Shown one piece after another: positions 9,070 to 16,968 of a DNA stretch of 29,992 nt. Every line of letters starts with the position of its first letter. Within the stretch, counting starts at the first letter, position 1. The position numbers and the translations under genes were made by a program. The stretch comes from Lactobacillus iners DSM 13335 (lineage in GTDB: Bacteria; Bacillota; Bacilli; Lactobacillales; Lactobacillaceae), in assembly GCF_000160875.1 (NCBI RefSeq), contig NZ_GG700802.1:1-29992 (forward strand). The letters are read 5' to 3'. The notes below the pieces were generated by a model. It saw only the letters and a list, made by a program, of their open reading frames with translations, had not been told where the DNA came from and searched no databases.

Positions 9070-9888
9070 ATGAAAAAAATTAAAACAATACTTATTTATA
9101 TTTTTGTAACATTTTTTGCTATTATTACAGTCTTCCCCTTCATTTATATGATTTTTGGTGGACTGATGACATATGAAGAAACTACACGTATACCGCCTAC
9201 CTTTGTACCGGGTAGTTTTAAAATTAGTAATTACCTAGCAGTATTTAATCAAGCTCCTTTTGCGAGATACTTTTTTAATACCTTTGTGACTGCAACTACG
9301 ACTACAGTTGTAAGTTTATTCACTTCGATTTTGGGAGCATTTGCCATGGCAAACCTGAAATTTAAAGGTAAAGGGTTAATTAAAATCATATTGATATCAT
9401 TATTAATGGTACCAGGTGAGGCAATTATTTTTACTAACTATACTACTATTATGAGTATGGGATTGATTAATACATACATAGGTTTAGTTATACCTTTTTT
9501 AACATCTATATTTTATATGTACTATTTGCAAAGTTATTTCAAATCAATTACGCCAACTGTGTATAAAGCTGCAATGATTGATGGAGCTAGTGATTGGGAG
9601 TATATTTGGCGAATTTTAGTGCCAATGTCTAAAAGTGGCTTAATTACTGTTGCATTATTGAGTTTTATCTCAGGTTGGAATGCTTTCTTGTGGCCATTAT
9701 TAGTTACTAACGAGTCAGATATGCGTTTGTTAAATAATGGATTAGCAGCATTTGCTACGGAAGCTGGTTCACAAACGCAATTGCAATTAGCAGCTGCGAC
9801 TTTAATCGTGTTACCAATCTTAATTGTTTACTTTGTATTTAGAAAGCAAATTATACGTGGAGTTGTAAATCATGAATTTAAAGCATAA
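9070..9888 (+). CDS. ugpE: ABC transporter permease, UgpE type
   Basis: A 272-residue MalG/UgpE-type permease with about six membrane segments. The EAA loop is canonical: AAMIDGASDWEYIWRILVPM (about residues 167-186), followed by SGWNAFLWPLLVT, which is typical of UgpE. It begins one base after the ugpA stop. Its last 17 bases overlap the start of the next gene, so translation of the two is likely coupled. Confidence 0.88.
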   Translation: MKKIKTILIYIFVTFFAIITVFPFIYMIFGGLMTYEETTRIPPTFVPGSFKISNYLAVFNQAPFARYFFNTFVTATTTTVVSLFTSILGAFAMANLKFKGKGLIKIILISLLMVPGEAIIFTNYTTIMSMGLINTYIGLVIPFLTSIFYMYYLQSYFKSITPTVYKAAMIDGASDWEYIWRILVPMSKSGLITVALLSFISGWNAFLWPLLVTNESDMRLLNNGLAAFATEAGSQTQLQLAAATLIVLPILIVYFVFRKQIIRGVVNHEFKA

Positions 9889-11161
9889 AACAAAAGTTAC
9901 ATTTTACAATGGCTTAACCACTATTGGTGGACCAATGATTGAAGTGGCTTATAATGATTCTCATGTTTTATTTGACTTAGGAGAAGTGTTTAAACCAGAC
10001 TTAGAATTGGCGGATGAAAGTTTTCAAACCTTAATCGATAATCAATTAATCGGTGATGTGCCTGATTTTTACGATTATCATTTAACAGGCAAGAAATTAT
10101 CCGATAGTCATTGGAAAGCTAGTGCAGCCTATATATCACATGTACATTTAGATCATAGTAAAGCCCTTAATTTATTAGATGAGTCTGTTAAATTATATAC
10201 AGGTCCAATTACTGCTAGTATGTTGCCAGTTTTAAATAAAGATGGCAATTATTTATTACCTGCAGCTGGAAAACCTAAAAATTACACTCGCCCGATAATA
10301 GCTGCTGATTTGAATGTGCCAATTAAAGTAGGTGATATTACATTAGAAATTGTTCCTAGTGATCATGATGCGTATGGTGCAACAGGGCTAATTATTAAAA
10401 CTCCTGATAAAAAAATTGCTTATACTGGTGATATTAGATTGCATGGTTATCACCCAGAATGGGTAGAAGCTTTTATGCATAAAGGACACGGCTGTGATAT
10501 GTTGATTATTGAATCTACTGCCTTGTCTTGGCCTAATGAGAACCATAGCGAAGAATTTACTGGACCTAAAAATGAAGATGAATTGATTGATAGGATTGTT
10601 CAATATCAGATAGATAATCCAAAGCGACAAATCACCTTTAATACTTATATTTCTAATGTAGAAAGAATTCTTCGAATTATTAAAGATTCGCCTAGAAAAG
10701 TTGTCCTTTCTGCCAAAAGAGCCGAATTTTTGAAATTGTCAATTGGTGTTGATGTAGCATACTATTACTTGCCTGGTGAAGAGATAATTCCAATTTTGCG
10801 TTCAGATTTAGAAGTTAATTATAATACTTTATTAGCTGATGAAAGTGAATTCTTATGGCAAGCTGTAGCTGATTTTGATAAGTTAAAGAGTGGTAGTTTG
10901 TATATCCATAGTAATGCAGAACCATTAGGTAGCTTTGATCCTGCTTATCAGCCATTTGTTGATACATTAGAACAACATCAGGTAGAAGTTGTGATGCTGC
11001 GCTGTTCTGGTCATGCCAGTGCATCAGCATTAGAAAAAATAATACGTGGGTTTGAACCAAATGTTTTGGTACCCGTTCATTCAATGCATCCAGAACTTTT
11101 GGAGAATCCATGTGGAAGTCGTCTTTTACCCGAACGTAATCAAGTATTTACATTTGAGTAA
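9872..11161 (+). CDS. Metallo-beta-lactamase-fold hydrolase with a beta-CASP-like domain
   Basis: A 429-residue protein. The N-terminal metallo-beta-lactamase domain has HVHLDH (90-95), SDH (163-165) and TGDIRLHG (185-192). ESTALS (214-219), RCSGHAS (377-383) and VPVHSMHP (400-407) match the beta-CASP insert and C-terminal motifs of RNase J and CPSF-like nucleases. It is shorter than RNase J (about 550 residues), lacks that enzyme's C-terminal domain, and has no signal peptide. It overlaps ugpE by 17 bases and precedes ugpB, so it is part of the transporter operon. By family it would be a two-metal phosphodiesterase, probably on RNA or DNA. By context it might instead cleave an imported phosphodiester, taking the place of UgpQ; that is a guess. 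Family assignment is firm, function is not. Confidence 0.8.
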   Translation: MNLKHKTKVTFYNGLTTIGGPMIEVAYNDSHVLFDLGEVFKPDLELADESFQTLIDNQLIGDVPDFYDYHLTGKKLSDSHWKASAAYISHVHLDHSKALNLLDESVKLYTGPITASMLPVLNKDGNYLLPAAGKPKNYTRPIIAADLNVPIKVGDITLEIVPSDHDAYGATGLIIKTPDKKIAYTGDIRLHGYHPEWVEAFMHKGHGCDMLIIESTALSWPNENHSEEFTGPKNEDELIDRIVQYQIDNPKRQITFNTYISNVERILRIIKDSPRKVVLSAKRAEFLKLSIGVDVAYYYLPGEEIIPILRSDLEVNYNTLLADESEFLWQAVADFDKLKSGSLYIHSNAEPLGSFDPAYQPFVDTLEQHQVEVVMLRCSGHASASALEKIIRGFEPNVLVPVHSMHPELLENPCGSRLLPERNQVFTFE

Positions 11162-11189
11162 AATTGTTGTTGTTTTCGTTTTGTTTATT

Positions 11190-11196
11190 GGGAGGA
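11190..11196 (+). promoter_or_regulatory. Ribosome binding site that sets the ugpB start
   Basis: GGGAGGA lies just before the ATG at 11200. The in-frame TTG at 11164 has no such site and would place 12 extra residues before a normal lipoprotein signal, so it is not used. Confidence 0.8.
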
Positions 11197-11199
11197 CAT

Positions 11200-12489
11200 A
11201 TGAAATTTACCAAAAAGTTAGCTACTTTGGCAGTAACTGCTTTAGCTGTAGTATCATTGACAGCATGTTCAAATAAGAGTAGCAATTCTAGTGCTAAGAT
11301 ACCAACTAAGATTAGTAAAAAGACTACTGTTGTTTTCTGGCATGGTATGGTTGGTGGCCAAGAAAAGGCTTTAAAGAGCATGGCTAAGGAGTTTGAAGCT
11401 AAGAATCCTAAGATTCATATTAAGCTTGAAAATCAAGGAAAGTATTCTGATTTACAAGCTAAGATTAATTCAACTCTACAATCACCTAAAAATTTACCAA
11501 CAATTAGTCAGGCATATCCAGGTTGGTTGTTAGTAGCAGCACAAGCTAAGAAATTAGTTGATATGAAACCATATATTACCAATTCAAAGATTGGATGGGG
11601 ATCTGTTACTAAGAGTGACATTAGAGCTGACTTGTTAAAAGGTGCTCAAATTAAGGGAGTACAATATGGTATACCATTTAATAAGTCAATTGAAGTATTA
11701 CTTTACAACAAAGATTTATTAAAGAAATATGGCGTAAAAGTTCCTAAGAATATGGCTGAATTGAAAAAAGCAGCTAAAGTTATTTACAAGAAGAGTGATC
11801 ACAAAGTTGTAGGTGCAGGTTTTGACTCACTTTCTAACTATTATGCTTTGGGTATGAAAGAAAAAGGTCATGATTTCAATAATAAGATTGACTTTACTAG
11901 TTCTGATTCCAAGAGCATTATTGATTTCTACGCTAATGGTATTAAGGATGGTTACTTCCAAACTGCAGGTTCAGCTGGCTATCTCTCAGGAGATTTCTCT
12001 AACCAAAAACTTGCGATGTATGTAGGTTCTTCTGCAGGTGAATGTTTCGTTAAAATGGGTGTAGGCAAAAAGTTTGAATACGGTGTTGCACCTCGTCCAT
12101 CAGAATACAATATCGCACAAGGTACAGATATTTACATGTTTGATAGTGCAAGTGCCGATCAAAAGGCTGCTGCATTTATGTTTATTAAGTTCTTGTTAAC
12201 AAAAGAAAATCAACTTGCATGGGCTGATAAGACTGGATATATTCCTGTAACAAATACAGTGATTTCTTCAGAAGCATATAAGGAATCAAAGAAGACCAAG
12301 ATGCCACCAATTTTGACTAAGGCAATGGCCAACTTATATAGTGTTCCTGTTGTTAAGAATAGTAACGCTGCATATGCTGCTGTAAACACTGAATTACAGG
12401 CTGTGTTTGCCCAAGCTAAAAAGCACAAAGATTGGTCCGAAAATATTAAAAAGGGTCAACATAAGATTGATAGTGCTTGGAAACAATAA
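11200..12489 (+). CDS. ugpB: Extracellular solute-binding lipoprotein, UgpB type
   Basis: A 429-residue binding protein of the importer. Residues 1-22 are a signal peptide (KK, then a hydrophobic core) ending in lipobox LTAC, so Cys23 is lipidated and anchors it outside the membrane. The mature start VVFWHGMVGGQEKAL resembles E. coli UgpB (FWHSM...G), which binds sn-glycerol-3-phosphate and its diesters; that is the main support for the substrate. A sugar cannot be excluded, since family 1 binding proteins are broad. Being last in the operon, after the metallo-hydrolase, is less common than first. Lysine codons are abundant, as usual for exported lactobacillar lipoproteins. Confidence 0.87.
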   Translation: MKFTKKLATLAVTALAVVSLTACSNKSSNSSAKIPTKISKKTTVVFWHGMVGGQEKALKSMAKEFEAKNPKIHIKLENQGKYSDLQAKINSTLQSPKNLPTISQAYPGWLLVAAQAKKLVDMKPYITNSKIGWGSVTKSDIRADLLKGAQIKGVQYGIPFNKSIEVLLYNKDLLKKYGVKVPKNMAELKKAAKVIYKKSDHKVVGAGFDSLSNYYALGMKEKGHDFNNKIDFTSSDSKSIIDFYANGIKDGYFQTAGSAGYLSGDFSNQKLAMYVGSSAGECFVKMGVGKKFEYGVAPRPSEYNIAQGTDIYMFDSASADQKAAAFMFIKFLLTKENQLAWADKTGYIPVTNTVISSEAYKESKKTKMPPILTKAMANLYSVPVVKNSNAAYAAVNTELQAVFAQAKKHKDWSENIKKGQHKIDSAWKQ

Positions 12490-12496
12490 TTATTAT

Positions 12497-12524
12497 AAAA
12501 AGGGATGTTATGCATCCCTTTTTT
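12497..12524 (+). terminator. Terminator of the ugp operon
   Basis: GGGATG (12502-12507) and CATCCC (12513-12518) form a stem with loop TTATG, extended by A-T pairs and followed by six T. Confidence 0.85.
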
Positions 12525-12529
12525 ATTTT

Positions 12530-12584
12530 TTGACAAATTTAATAAATAAATACTCTTTTTTTGACAAAACTAAATTAGTGTCAA
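12530..12584. repeat. Three TTGACA/TGTCAA elements upstream of the TetR-like gene
   Basis: TTGACA occurs at 12530-12535 and 12561-12566 in the shared context TTTTTTGACAAA, 31 bases apart, and its inverse TGTCAA occurs at 12579-12584. The last two form an inverted pair around CTAAATTAG. The spacing of about three helical turns would suit an operator. They could equally be -35 boxes or chance. Confidence 0.35.
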
Positions 12585-12591
12585 TAAGATA

Positions 12592-12623
12592 TTGATATAG
12601 TTTGCTTATATTGCTACTATAAT
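12592..12623 (+). promoter_or_regulatory. Possible promoter of the TetR-like gene
   Basis: A perfect TATAAT (12618-12623) stands 21 bases before the ribosome binding site. The best -35 box, TTGATA (12592-12597), is 20 bases away, longer than ideal; TTGACA at 12561 with TAAGAT at 12585 (18 bases) is an alternative. Confidence 0.4.
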
Positions 12624-12643
12624 AGCGTTGGTAATATTAATTT

Positions 12644-12650
12644 GGGAGGT
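12644..12650 (+). promoter_or_regulatory. Strong Shine-Dalgarno facing a non-canonical start codon
   Basis: GGGAGGT is a near-perfect Shine-Dalgarno. The codon at ideal distance (8 bases) in the open frame is ATA at 12659; ATT at 12653 is closer (2 bases). No ATG, GTG or TTG exists in that frame before 12887. An in-frame TAG at 12650-12652 closes the frame upstream. Confidence 0.7.
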
Positions 12651-12658
12651 AGATTTTT

Positions 12659-13219
12659 ATAGAAACCTGTTTTATTAAACAAGTCGAAATCTTTTATAAG
12701 GAATTATCCAGTAGGGCAAATTATAATTGCTCCATAAAGCATTTATGTCAGCGTAGTAATATTTCTAGACAAACATTTTATAATAAGTATAAAACGTTAA
12801 GTAATTTTGCTGCCATTTGTGTACAAGCCAAAATTAAAAGCTTCTATGCAGATAAGCAACATCTTGATTTAGATAAAAAGATAGCTTTGGGACTACGTTT
12901 TGTTAAAGATGAAAAAATATTCTTCGCCAATGTTATTAGATTGTGTAAGAAAAAATGCTTATGCTTAACTTTGGAAGAATATTTGTATAATATAATGAAA
13001 AAAGAACTAGGAGATAAGTGTGAGATATCTGAGCATTCTTTGAGGAAGAGTGTCAAGCAATTATATGATTCAATATATAAATGGCTGGATCATGGTTGTT
13101 TAAGAGGTGTTGATAACTTTATTGATGATATTCAAAATATAGCGGACTATTTTGAATTTATGTCTAGTGTGGTAGATGTTAAACCGCTGTGGTTAAAGTC
13201 ATTACAACCAAAAAAATAA
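12659..13219 (+). CDS. TetR/AcrR-like transcriptional regulator with apparent ATA start (or start-codon-loss pseudogene)
   Basis: The frame is open for 186 codons from ATA at 12659 to TAA at 13219, the usual size of TetR-family repressors. Residues about 25-48 read as a TetR helix-turn-helix, with IKHLCQRSNISRQTFYNKY matching the family pattern I-A-x-x-x-x-V-S-x-x-T-F-Y-x-x-F/Y. The remaining residues form a helical, cysteine-containing ligand-domain-like part with no recognisable signature. A strong GGGAGGT lies 8 bases before the ATA. The first canonical start, TTG at 12887, has no ribosome binding site and would remove the DNA-binding domain. So the gene is either translated from ATA/ATT, a rare and inefficient start, or was recently silenced by ATG-to-ATA change, or carries a sequencing error. 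It faces the tubby-like gene with 6 bases between stops. Its target is unknown. Confidence 0.6.
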   Translation: METCFIKQVEIFYKELSSRANYNCSIKHLCQRSNISRQTFYNKYKTLSNFAAICVQAKIKSFYADKQHLDLDKKIALGLRFVKDEKIFFANVIRLCKKKCLCLTLEEYLYNIMKKELGDKCEISEHSLRKSVKQLYDSIYKWLDHGCLRGVDNFIDDIQNIADYFEFMSSVVDVKPLWLKSLQPKK

Positions 13220-13225
13220 CTTTGA

Positions 13226-13741
13226 TTATGCTTGCAGTTGTGGATTTGTTAATATTTTTAAGTTTGGTAAATGCAGGGTAGATACGTGTAATTTTGTAAT
13301 CAAGATAGCTGTTAGCAAAATGTACGTAGGATCTATGTTATCTTTAATATCGCAACTAATAGTTATATCATTAGACTTAATAGCAATAAAAATTGTTGCT
13401 ATTTTTTTTATACCTTTGTAGCAATAAAATTGTTGATTTTTAACATTACCATATGCCCAATAACATAAATGAGCAGCAAATAAGACCTCTTTGTATCCTA
13501 GATTAACAGTAGTTATATTAATAGGGGCATTGTCTTTGATTTTAATGTAATATTTTGAATTGGGGCATTTTTTATCATGGTATAAACGACCTATCTCCTC
13601 ATTATTTTTTGTTTTAAGTATTATCATTTGGCTGAGAGTATTTAAACAACCACAAATAAAGTAAGAAATTTCATGATATTGATTAGTTACTTCGAATTGA
13701 TTTTGAAAAATATTATTAACCAAATGTATTTGATATAACAT
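13226..13741 (-). CDS. Small protein, probable tubby/LURP-one-like beta-barrel fold
   Basis: A 171-residue protein I do not firmly recognise. It lacks a signal peptide and clear membrane segment. Alternating beta-like stretches with turns such as NNEEIGRLY, SKYYIKIKDN and KKIATIFIAIKSND, then a hydrophobic C-terminal segment IDPTYILLTAILITKLH, resemble the pattern of tubby C-terminal-like (LURP-one) proteins, which are common small proteins in lactobacilli; this is pattern reading, not a domain match. Its ATG at 13741 overlaps the stop of the HAD phosphatase gene by one base (TAATG), so it is probably translated by coupling after that gene. No function is proposed. Confidence 0.7.
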   Translation of the reverse strand: MLYQIHLVNNIFQNQFEVTNQYHEISYFICGCLNTLSQMIILKTKNNEEIGRLYHDKKCPNSKYYIKIKDNAPINITTVNLGYKEVLFAAHLCYWAYGNVKNQQFYCYKGIKKIATIFIAIKSNDITISCDIKDNIDPTYILLTAILITKLHVSTLHLPNLKILTNPQLQA

Positions 13742-14604
13742 TAATTATCACCTAGAAATTCATAGATTGCATGAGCCACTCCATCTTCGGTGTTTTTTAG
13801 TGTGATATGTTTAGCAAGTGCTTTTATTTCATCAACTGCATTGCCCATAGCTACGCTAACGCCTGCTCGTTCAATCATAGACTTATCATTCAGATTATCT
13901 CCAATAGCCATAACTTGGTTTGTTGATATCCCTTTCATTTTTGCATAGTGCATTAATGCAATTCCTTTTTGTGCATTTTTATGATTGATTTCAATATTAG
14001 TATTGGAACTGGAAGTAATAACCAGATCTCCTAGTTGCAATAATTTTTTACTTACTTGATCAAAGGTTGCACCATCTGGTTTAAATGCTAAAAATTTCAT
14101 GACTTTGAAATTAGGTAAATTAAGCAAGTTTGAATAATTATCAACGAATGATATGCCCATAATTTGTTCTGAGCCGCTGGAGAGGGGAACAGCATGTTTG
14201 AAATCTAGATTTTGGTTTAAGTCTACTAAAAGATTAGAAACATTAGTAATACGTTCCAATTTTGAATTTGAATAAACATTGTCAGCAGATACAATTTCAA
14301 AATAATAGCCACTTTCATTTAAAATCTTTATGATTTCTTTGCTTTTTTCTGTAGGAATATCTTGTTCAAAAACTAAATGTCCTTCAGTGTTGTAAAGCAT
14401 AGCCCCATTTAAATTAATATAGCCAACTTTGATTCCTGCATTGGCTAATAATTTAGCAGATTCCAATTTGCTCCGACCAGTTGCAATTAAAAATTCAACG
14501 CCCTTTTTTTGAGCATATTTTATAGCTTTGATATTTTCAGCAGAAATTTGCATTTTTTCATTAAGTAAGGTACCATCCATGTCGCTAGCAATCAATTTAA
14601 TCAT
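13741..14604 (-). CDS. Cof-type HAD-IIB sugar-phosphate phosphatase
   Basis: A 287-residue haloacid dehalogenase superfamily phosphatase of the Cof/YidA/YbiV subfamily, likely acting on sugar phosphates, flavin precursors or similar small phosphates. Motif I is DMDGTLL with nucleophile Asp8 and acid Asp10; motif II is ATGRS near residue 43; motifs III/IV are in the C-terminal GDNLNDKSMI and VAMGNA. Between them is the C2B cap. The ATG at 14604 follows GGAGG (complement of 14611-14615); a TTG at 14628 would extend it by 8 residues but has no ribosome binding site. It is the first gene of a minus-strand pair with the tubby-like gene and is divergent from ung. Substrate is not predictable. Confidence 0.88.
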   Translation of the reverse strand: MIKLIASDMDGTLLNEKMQISAENIKAIKYAQKKGVEFLIATGRSKLESAKLLANAGIKVGYINLNGAMLYNTEGHLVFEQDIPTEKSKEIIKILNESGYYFEIVSADNVYSNSKLERITNVSNLLVDLNQNLDFKHAVPLSSGSEQIMGISFVDNYSNLLNLPNFKVMKFLAFKPDGATFDQVSKKLLQLGDLVITSSSNTNIEINHKNAQKGIALMHYAKMKGISTNQVMAIGDNLNDKSMIERAGVSVAMGNAVDEIKALAKHITLKNTEDGVAHAIYEFLGDN

Positions 14605-14691
14605 AATATTCCTCCATATATTTCTCAATCATTATGATATCATGAAATTAGGTTATTTTTTAGAATAGAAAGATTGATTTTAATTATTAAG

Positions 14692-15387
14692 ATGAAAAAA
14701 TTTATTGGGAATGATTGGGATCAAATATTAGATCCTATATTTGAGAGTGATAAGTATCGCCAATTACATGAATTTATCAAGCATGAATATAGTACTAAGG
14801 TAATTTATCCAGATATGTATCACATTTATACAGCATTTAAGCTGACACCTTTTTATAAAACTAAGGTGGTGATTTTGGGACAGGATCCATATCATAATCC
14901 TCAACAGGCAACGGGTATGAGTTTTAGTGTTAATCCAGGAGTTGCATTACCCCCTTCGTTACGTAATATCTATAAAGAATTGCATAATGATGTTGGAGCT
15001 AAGATAGTTAATCATGGCTACTTAAAAAAGTGGGCCGATCAAGGGGTGTTATTGTTAAACGCAGTCCTGACGGTCCCATATGGTAAGGCGAATGGACATC
15101 AAGGAAAAGGCTGGGAATTTGTTACTGATCAAGCGATTAAGTCTTTAAGTGATCGAGGAGGAGTTGTATTTATTTTATGGGGTAAATTTGCTCAAAATAA
15201 AATACCACTGATTGATGTCAATAAAAATTTCATTTTAAAATCAGCACACCCTAGTCCACTATCTGCTAGTTATGGATTTTTTGGCTCGCATCCTTTTTCT
15301 AAATGTAATGAATTATTAAAAAAATTAGGGAAAAGCCCTATAGATTGGCAATTACCAGAATCGGTTGCACCTAATGATGTTGTTTAA
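14692..15387 (+). CDS. ung: Uracil-DNA glycosylase, family 1
   Basis: Removes uracil from DNA as the first step of base excision repair. The 231-residue protein carries GQDPYH (63-68, catalytic Asp65), LLNAVLTV (121-128) and HPSPLS (186-191). The ATG at 14692 gives the familiar [10 protein letters not shown] start; an upstream in-frame TTG at 14674 is rejected because it adds residues absent from the family. No clear Shine-Dalgarno precedes the ATG; AGAAAGA at 14667-14673 is the only purine run and is far away. Followed by pta without a terminator. Confidence 0.95.
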   Translation: MKKFIGNDWDQILDPIFESDKYRQLHEFIKHEYSTKVIYPDMYHIYTAFKLTPFYKTKVVILGQDPYHNPQQATGMSFSVNPGVALPPSLRNIYKELHNDVGAKIVNHGYLKKWADQGVLLLNAVLTVPYGKANGHQGKGWEFVTDQAIKSLSDRGGVVFILWGKFAQNKIPLIDVNKNFILKSAHPSPLSASYGFFGSHPFSKCNELLKKLGKSPIDWQLPESVAPNDVV

Positions 15388-15394
15388 TTATAAT
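15365..15394 (+). promoter_or_regulatory. Probable pta promoter inside the end of ung
   Basis: TTGCAC (15365-15370), 18 bases, and a perfect TATAAT (15389-15394) straddle the ung stop codon. It would give pta-tsaE a leader of about 37 bases and expression independent of ung. Confidence 0.5.
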
Positions 15395-15437
15395 ATGATG
15401 TATAGCATAGTTATGATGGGGAGGAAAATTAAATCAG

Positions 15438-16418
15438 ATGAAAGTATTTGATATCTTAAAACAAAAGGCATTATCTTGTGAACAAAGTATTGTTTTTCCA
15501 GAAGGTAATGATTTAAGGGTTTTGGAGGCAGTTTGTCGACTTAAATCAGAAAGAATGGTTAATCCTATTTTATTAGGGGATGTTGACGAAATAAAAAAAT
15601 TGGCACTGCAAAACCATTTAAATTTGGCGGATATTCGAATTATTAATCCTTTAACTTATAATCAAATCGATGAGATGATTGATGCCTTGGTCAAACGTCG
15701 TAATGGCAAGAATACTGTACAAGAAGCTGCAGAAATGCTCAAACATGGTTCTTATTTTGGAACGATGTTGGTATATTTACATAAAGCTGCTGGAATGGTA
15801 TCGGGAGCAGCTCATTCTACTGCCGATACAGTTAGACCAGCATTGCAAATTATTAAAACTTTACCAGGTATGTCTCGTGTGTCGGGTGCAATGATTATAG
15901 AAAGAGAAACGGAGAAATATATATTTTCTGATTGTGCTATTAATATTGATCCAGATGCACAAACTCTAGCTGAAATCGCATATCAATCATACTTAACAGC
16001 TAAAATGATTGGATTAGATCCTAAAGTTGCTATGTTAAGTTTTTCTACCAAAGGATCTGCTAAGGGACCTATGATAGACAAAGTGATTCAAGCAACAAAA
16101 ATCGTGCATGAAACGCATCCAGAAGTGAAAATTGATGGTGAGTTACAGTTTGATGCGGCTTTTGTAGCTAATGTTGCTGCTAAAAAAGCTCCTAATTCTG
16201 AAGTTGCTGGTAAAGCTAATGTTTTTGTTTTTCCTGAGTTACAATCAGGAAATATTGGTTACAAAATTGCACAAAGGTTGGGTAATTTTACGGCAGTTGG
16301 TCCCGTTTTGCAAGGACTAGCAGCTCCAATCAATGATTTATCACGTGGTTGCTCGGCAAATGATGTTTATTTAGCAGGAATCTTAACAGCTGTGCAAGCA
16401 ATTGAGGCTAAAAAATGA
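15438..16418 (+). CDS. pta: Phosphate acetyltransferase
   Basis: Converts acetyl-CoA and phosphate to acetyl phosphate, feeding AckA. The 326-residue protein is the short form without the N-terminal regulatory domains of E. coli Pta. Typical segments are IVFPEGNDLRVLEA near residues 18-31, AAGMVSGAAHSTADTVRPALQ, MLSFSTKGSAKG and ELQFDAAFV, with NVFVFPELQSGNIGYK near the C terminus. GGGGAGG at 15418-15424 lies 13 bases before the ATG, slightly far. Its stop overlaps the tsaE start by four bases (ATGA). With adhE and ackA in the same window, it completes the acetyl-CoA branch point. Confidence 0.96.
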   Translation: MKVFDILKQKALSCEQSIVFPEGNDLRVLEAVCRLKSERMVNPILLGDVDEIKKLALQNHLNLADIRIINPLTYNQIDEMIDALVKRRNGKNTVQEAAEMLKHGSYFGTMLVYLHKAAGMVSGAAHSTADTVRPALQIIKTLPGMSRVSGAMIIERETEKYIFSDCAINIDPDAQTLAEIAYQSYLTAKMIGLDPKVAMLSFSTKGSAKGPMIDKVIQATKIVHETHPEVKIDGELQFDAAFVANVAAKKAPNSEVAGKANVFVFPELQSGNIGYKIAQRLGNFTAVGPVLQGLAAPINDLSRGCSANDVYLAGILTAVQAIEAKK

Positions 16419-16891
16419 AATTATTAATTACTTCTGATCATGAAATGCAAGATCTCGGACAAATTTTAGGAACGCATGCAGTAGCAGGAAATATATTGCT
16501 ACTAACTGGTGATCTAGGGGCTGGTAAAACAACTTTAACTAAAGGAATTGCTAAAGCTCTAGGCATTAAAAGACCCGTAAAAAGTCCTACTTATACAATA
16601 GTTCGTGAATATAAGGAAGGAACATTGCCATTGTTTCATATGGATATGTATCGCTTAAAAGATAGTGATCTCTCGAGTATTGATTTGAATGATTATTTTG
16701 AACAAAATGGAGTAATTGTGATTGAATGGCCAGAGTTTGTGATGGATAATTTACCAGCTGATTATTTAAAAATTAATATTGCACGAATTGATGATACTTG
16801 GGATTCAACTAAACGAAGTCTAGTATTAACTAGTAGCGGAGAAAATAGCAATATCTGGCTAAATAAAATTTTACCTGACATCGAAAAATAG
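16415..16891 (+). CDS. tsaE: tRNA threonylcarbamoyladenosine (t6A) synthesis ATPase TsaE
   Basis: ATPase subunit of the TsaB-TsaD-TsaE complex that makes t6A at position 37 of ANN-decoding tRNAs. The 158-residue protein has P-loop GDLGAGKTT (32-40), switch-like SPTYTIVREY and the Walker B-like HMDMYRL, then VIVIEWPEF, all typical. It overlaps pta by four bases and is the last gene of the unit, followed at once by a terminator. tsaB and tsaD are not in the window. Confidence 0.93.
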   Translation: MKLLITSDHEMQDLGQILGTHAVAGNILLLTGDLGAGKTTLTKGIAKALGIKRPVKSPTYTIVREYKEGTLPLFHMDMYRLKDSDLSSIDLNDYFEQNGVIVIEWPEFVMDNLPADYLKINIARIDDTWDSTKRSLVLTSSGENSNIWLNKILPDIEK

Positions 16892-16898
16892 AATTTTT

Positions 16899-16936
16899 AA
16901 AGATTAACAGCATGTATGTGTCGTTAATCTTTTTTT
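16899..16936 (+). terminator. Terminator after tsaE
   Basis: AAAGATTAAC (16899-16908) and GTTAATCTTT (16923-16932) form a perfect 10-bp stem with a 14-base loop, followed by a T-run to 16936. The minus-strand tail is only partly T-rich, so service to the exonuclease gene is uncertain. Confidence 0.75.
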
Positions 16937-16968
16937 GTAGATATTTTTATACCGATACATTGGATAGT

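Noticed and set aside
12844..13056. Minus-strand 70-residue ORF opposite the TetR-like gene
   Set aside because: It has no ribosome binding site or recognisable motif and overlaps a frame with clear TetR-type sequence.
12887..13219. A separate 110-residue protein starting at TTG 12887
   Set aside because: No ribosome binding site precedes it, and the same frame continues upstream through a full helix-turn-helix domain to a strong Shine-Dalgarno, so it is only the C-terminal part of the TetR-like frame.
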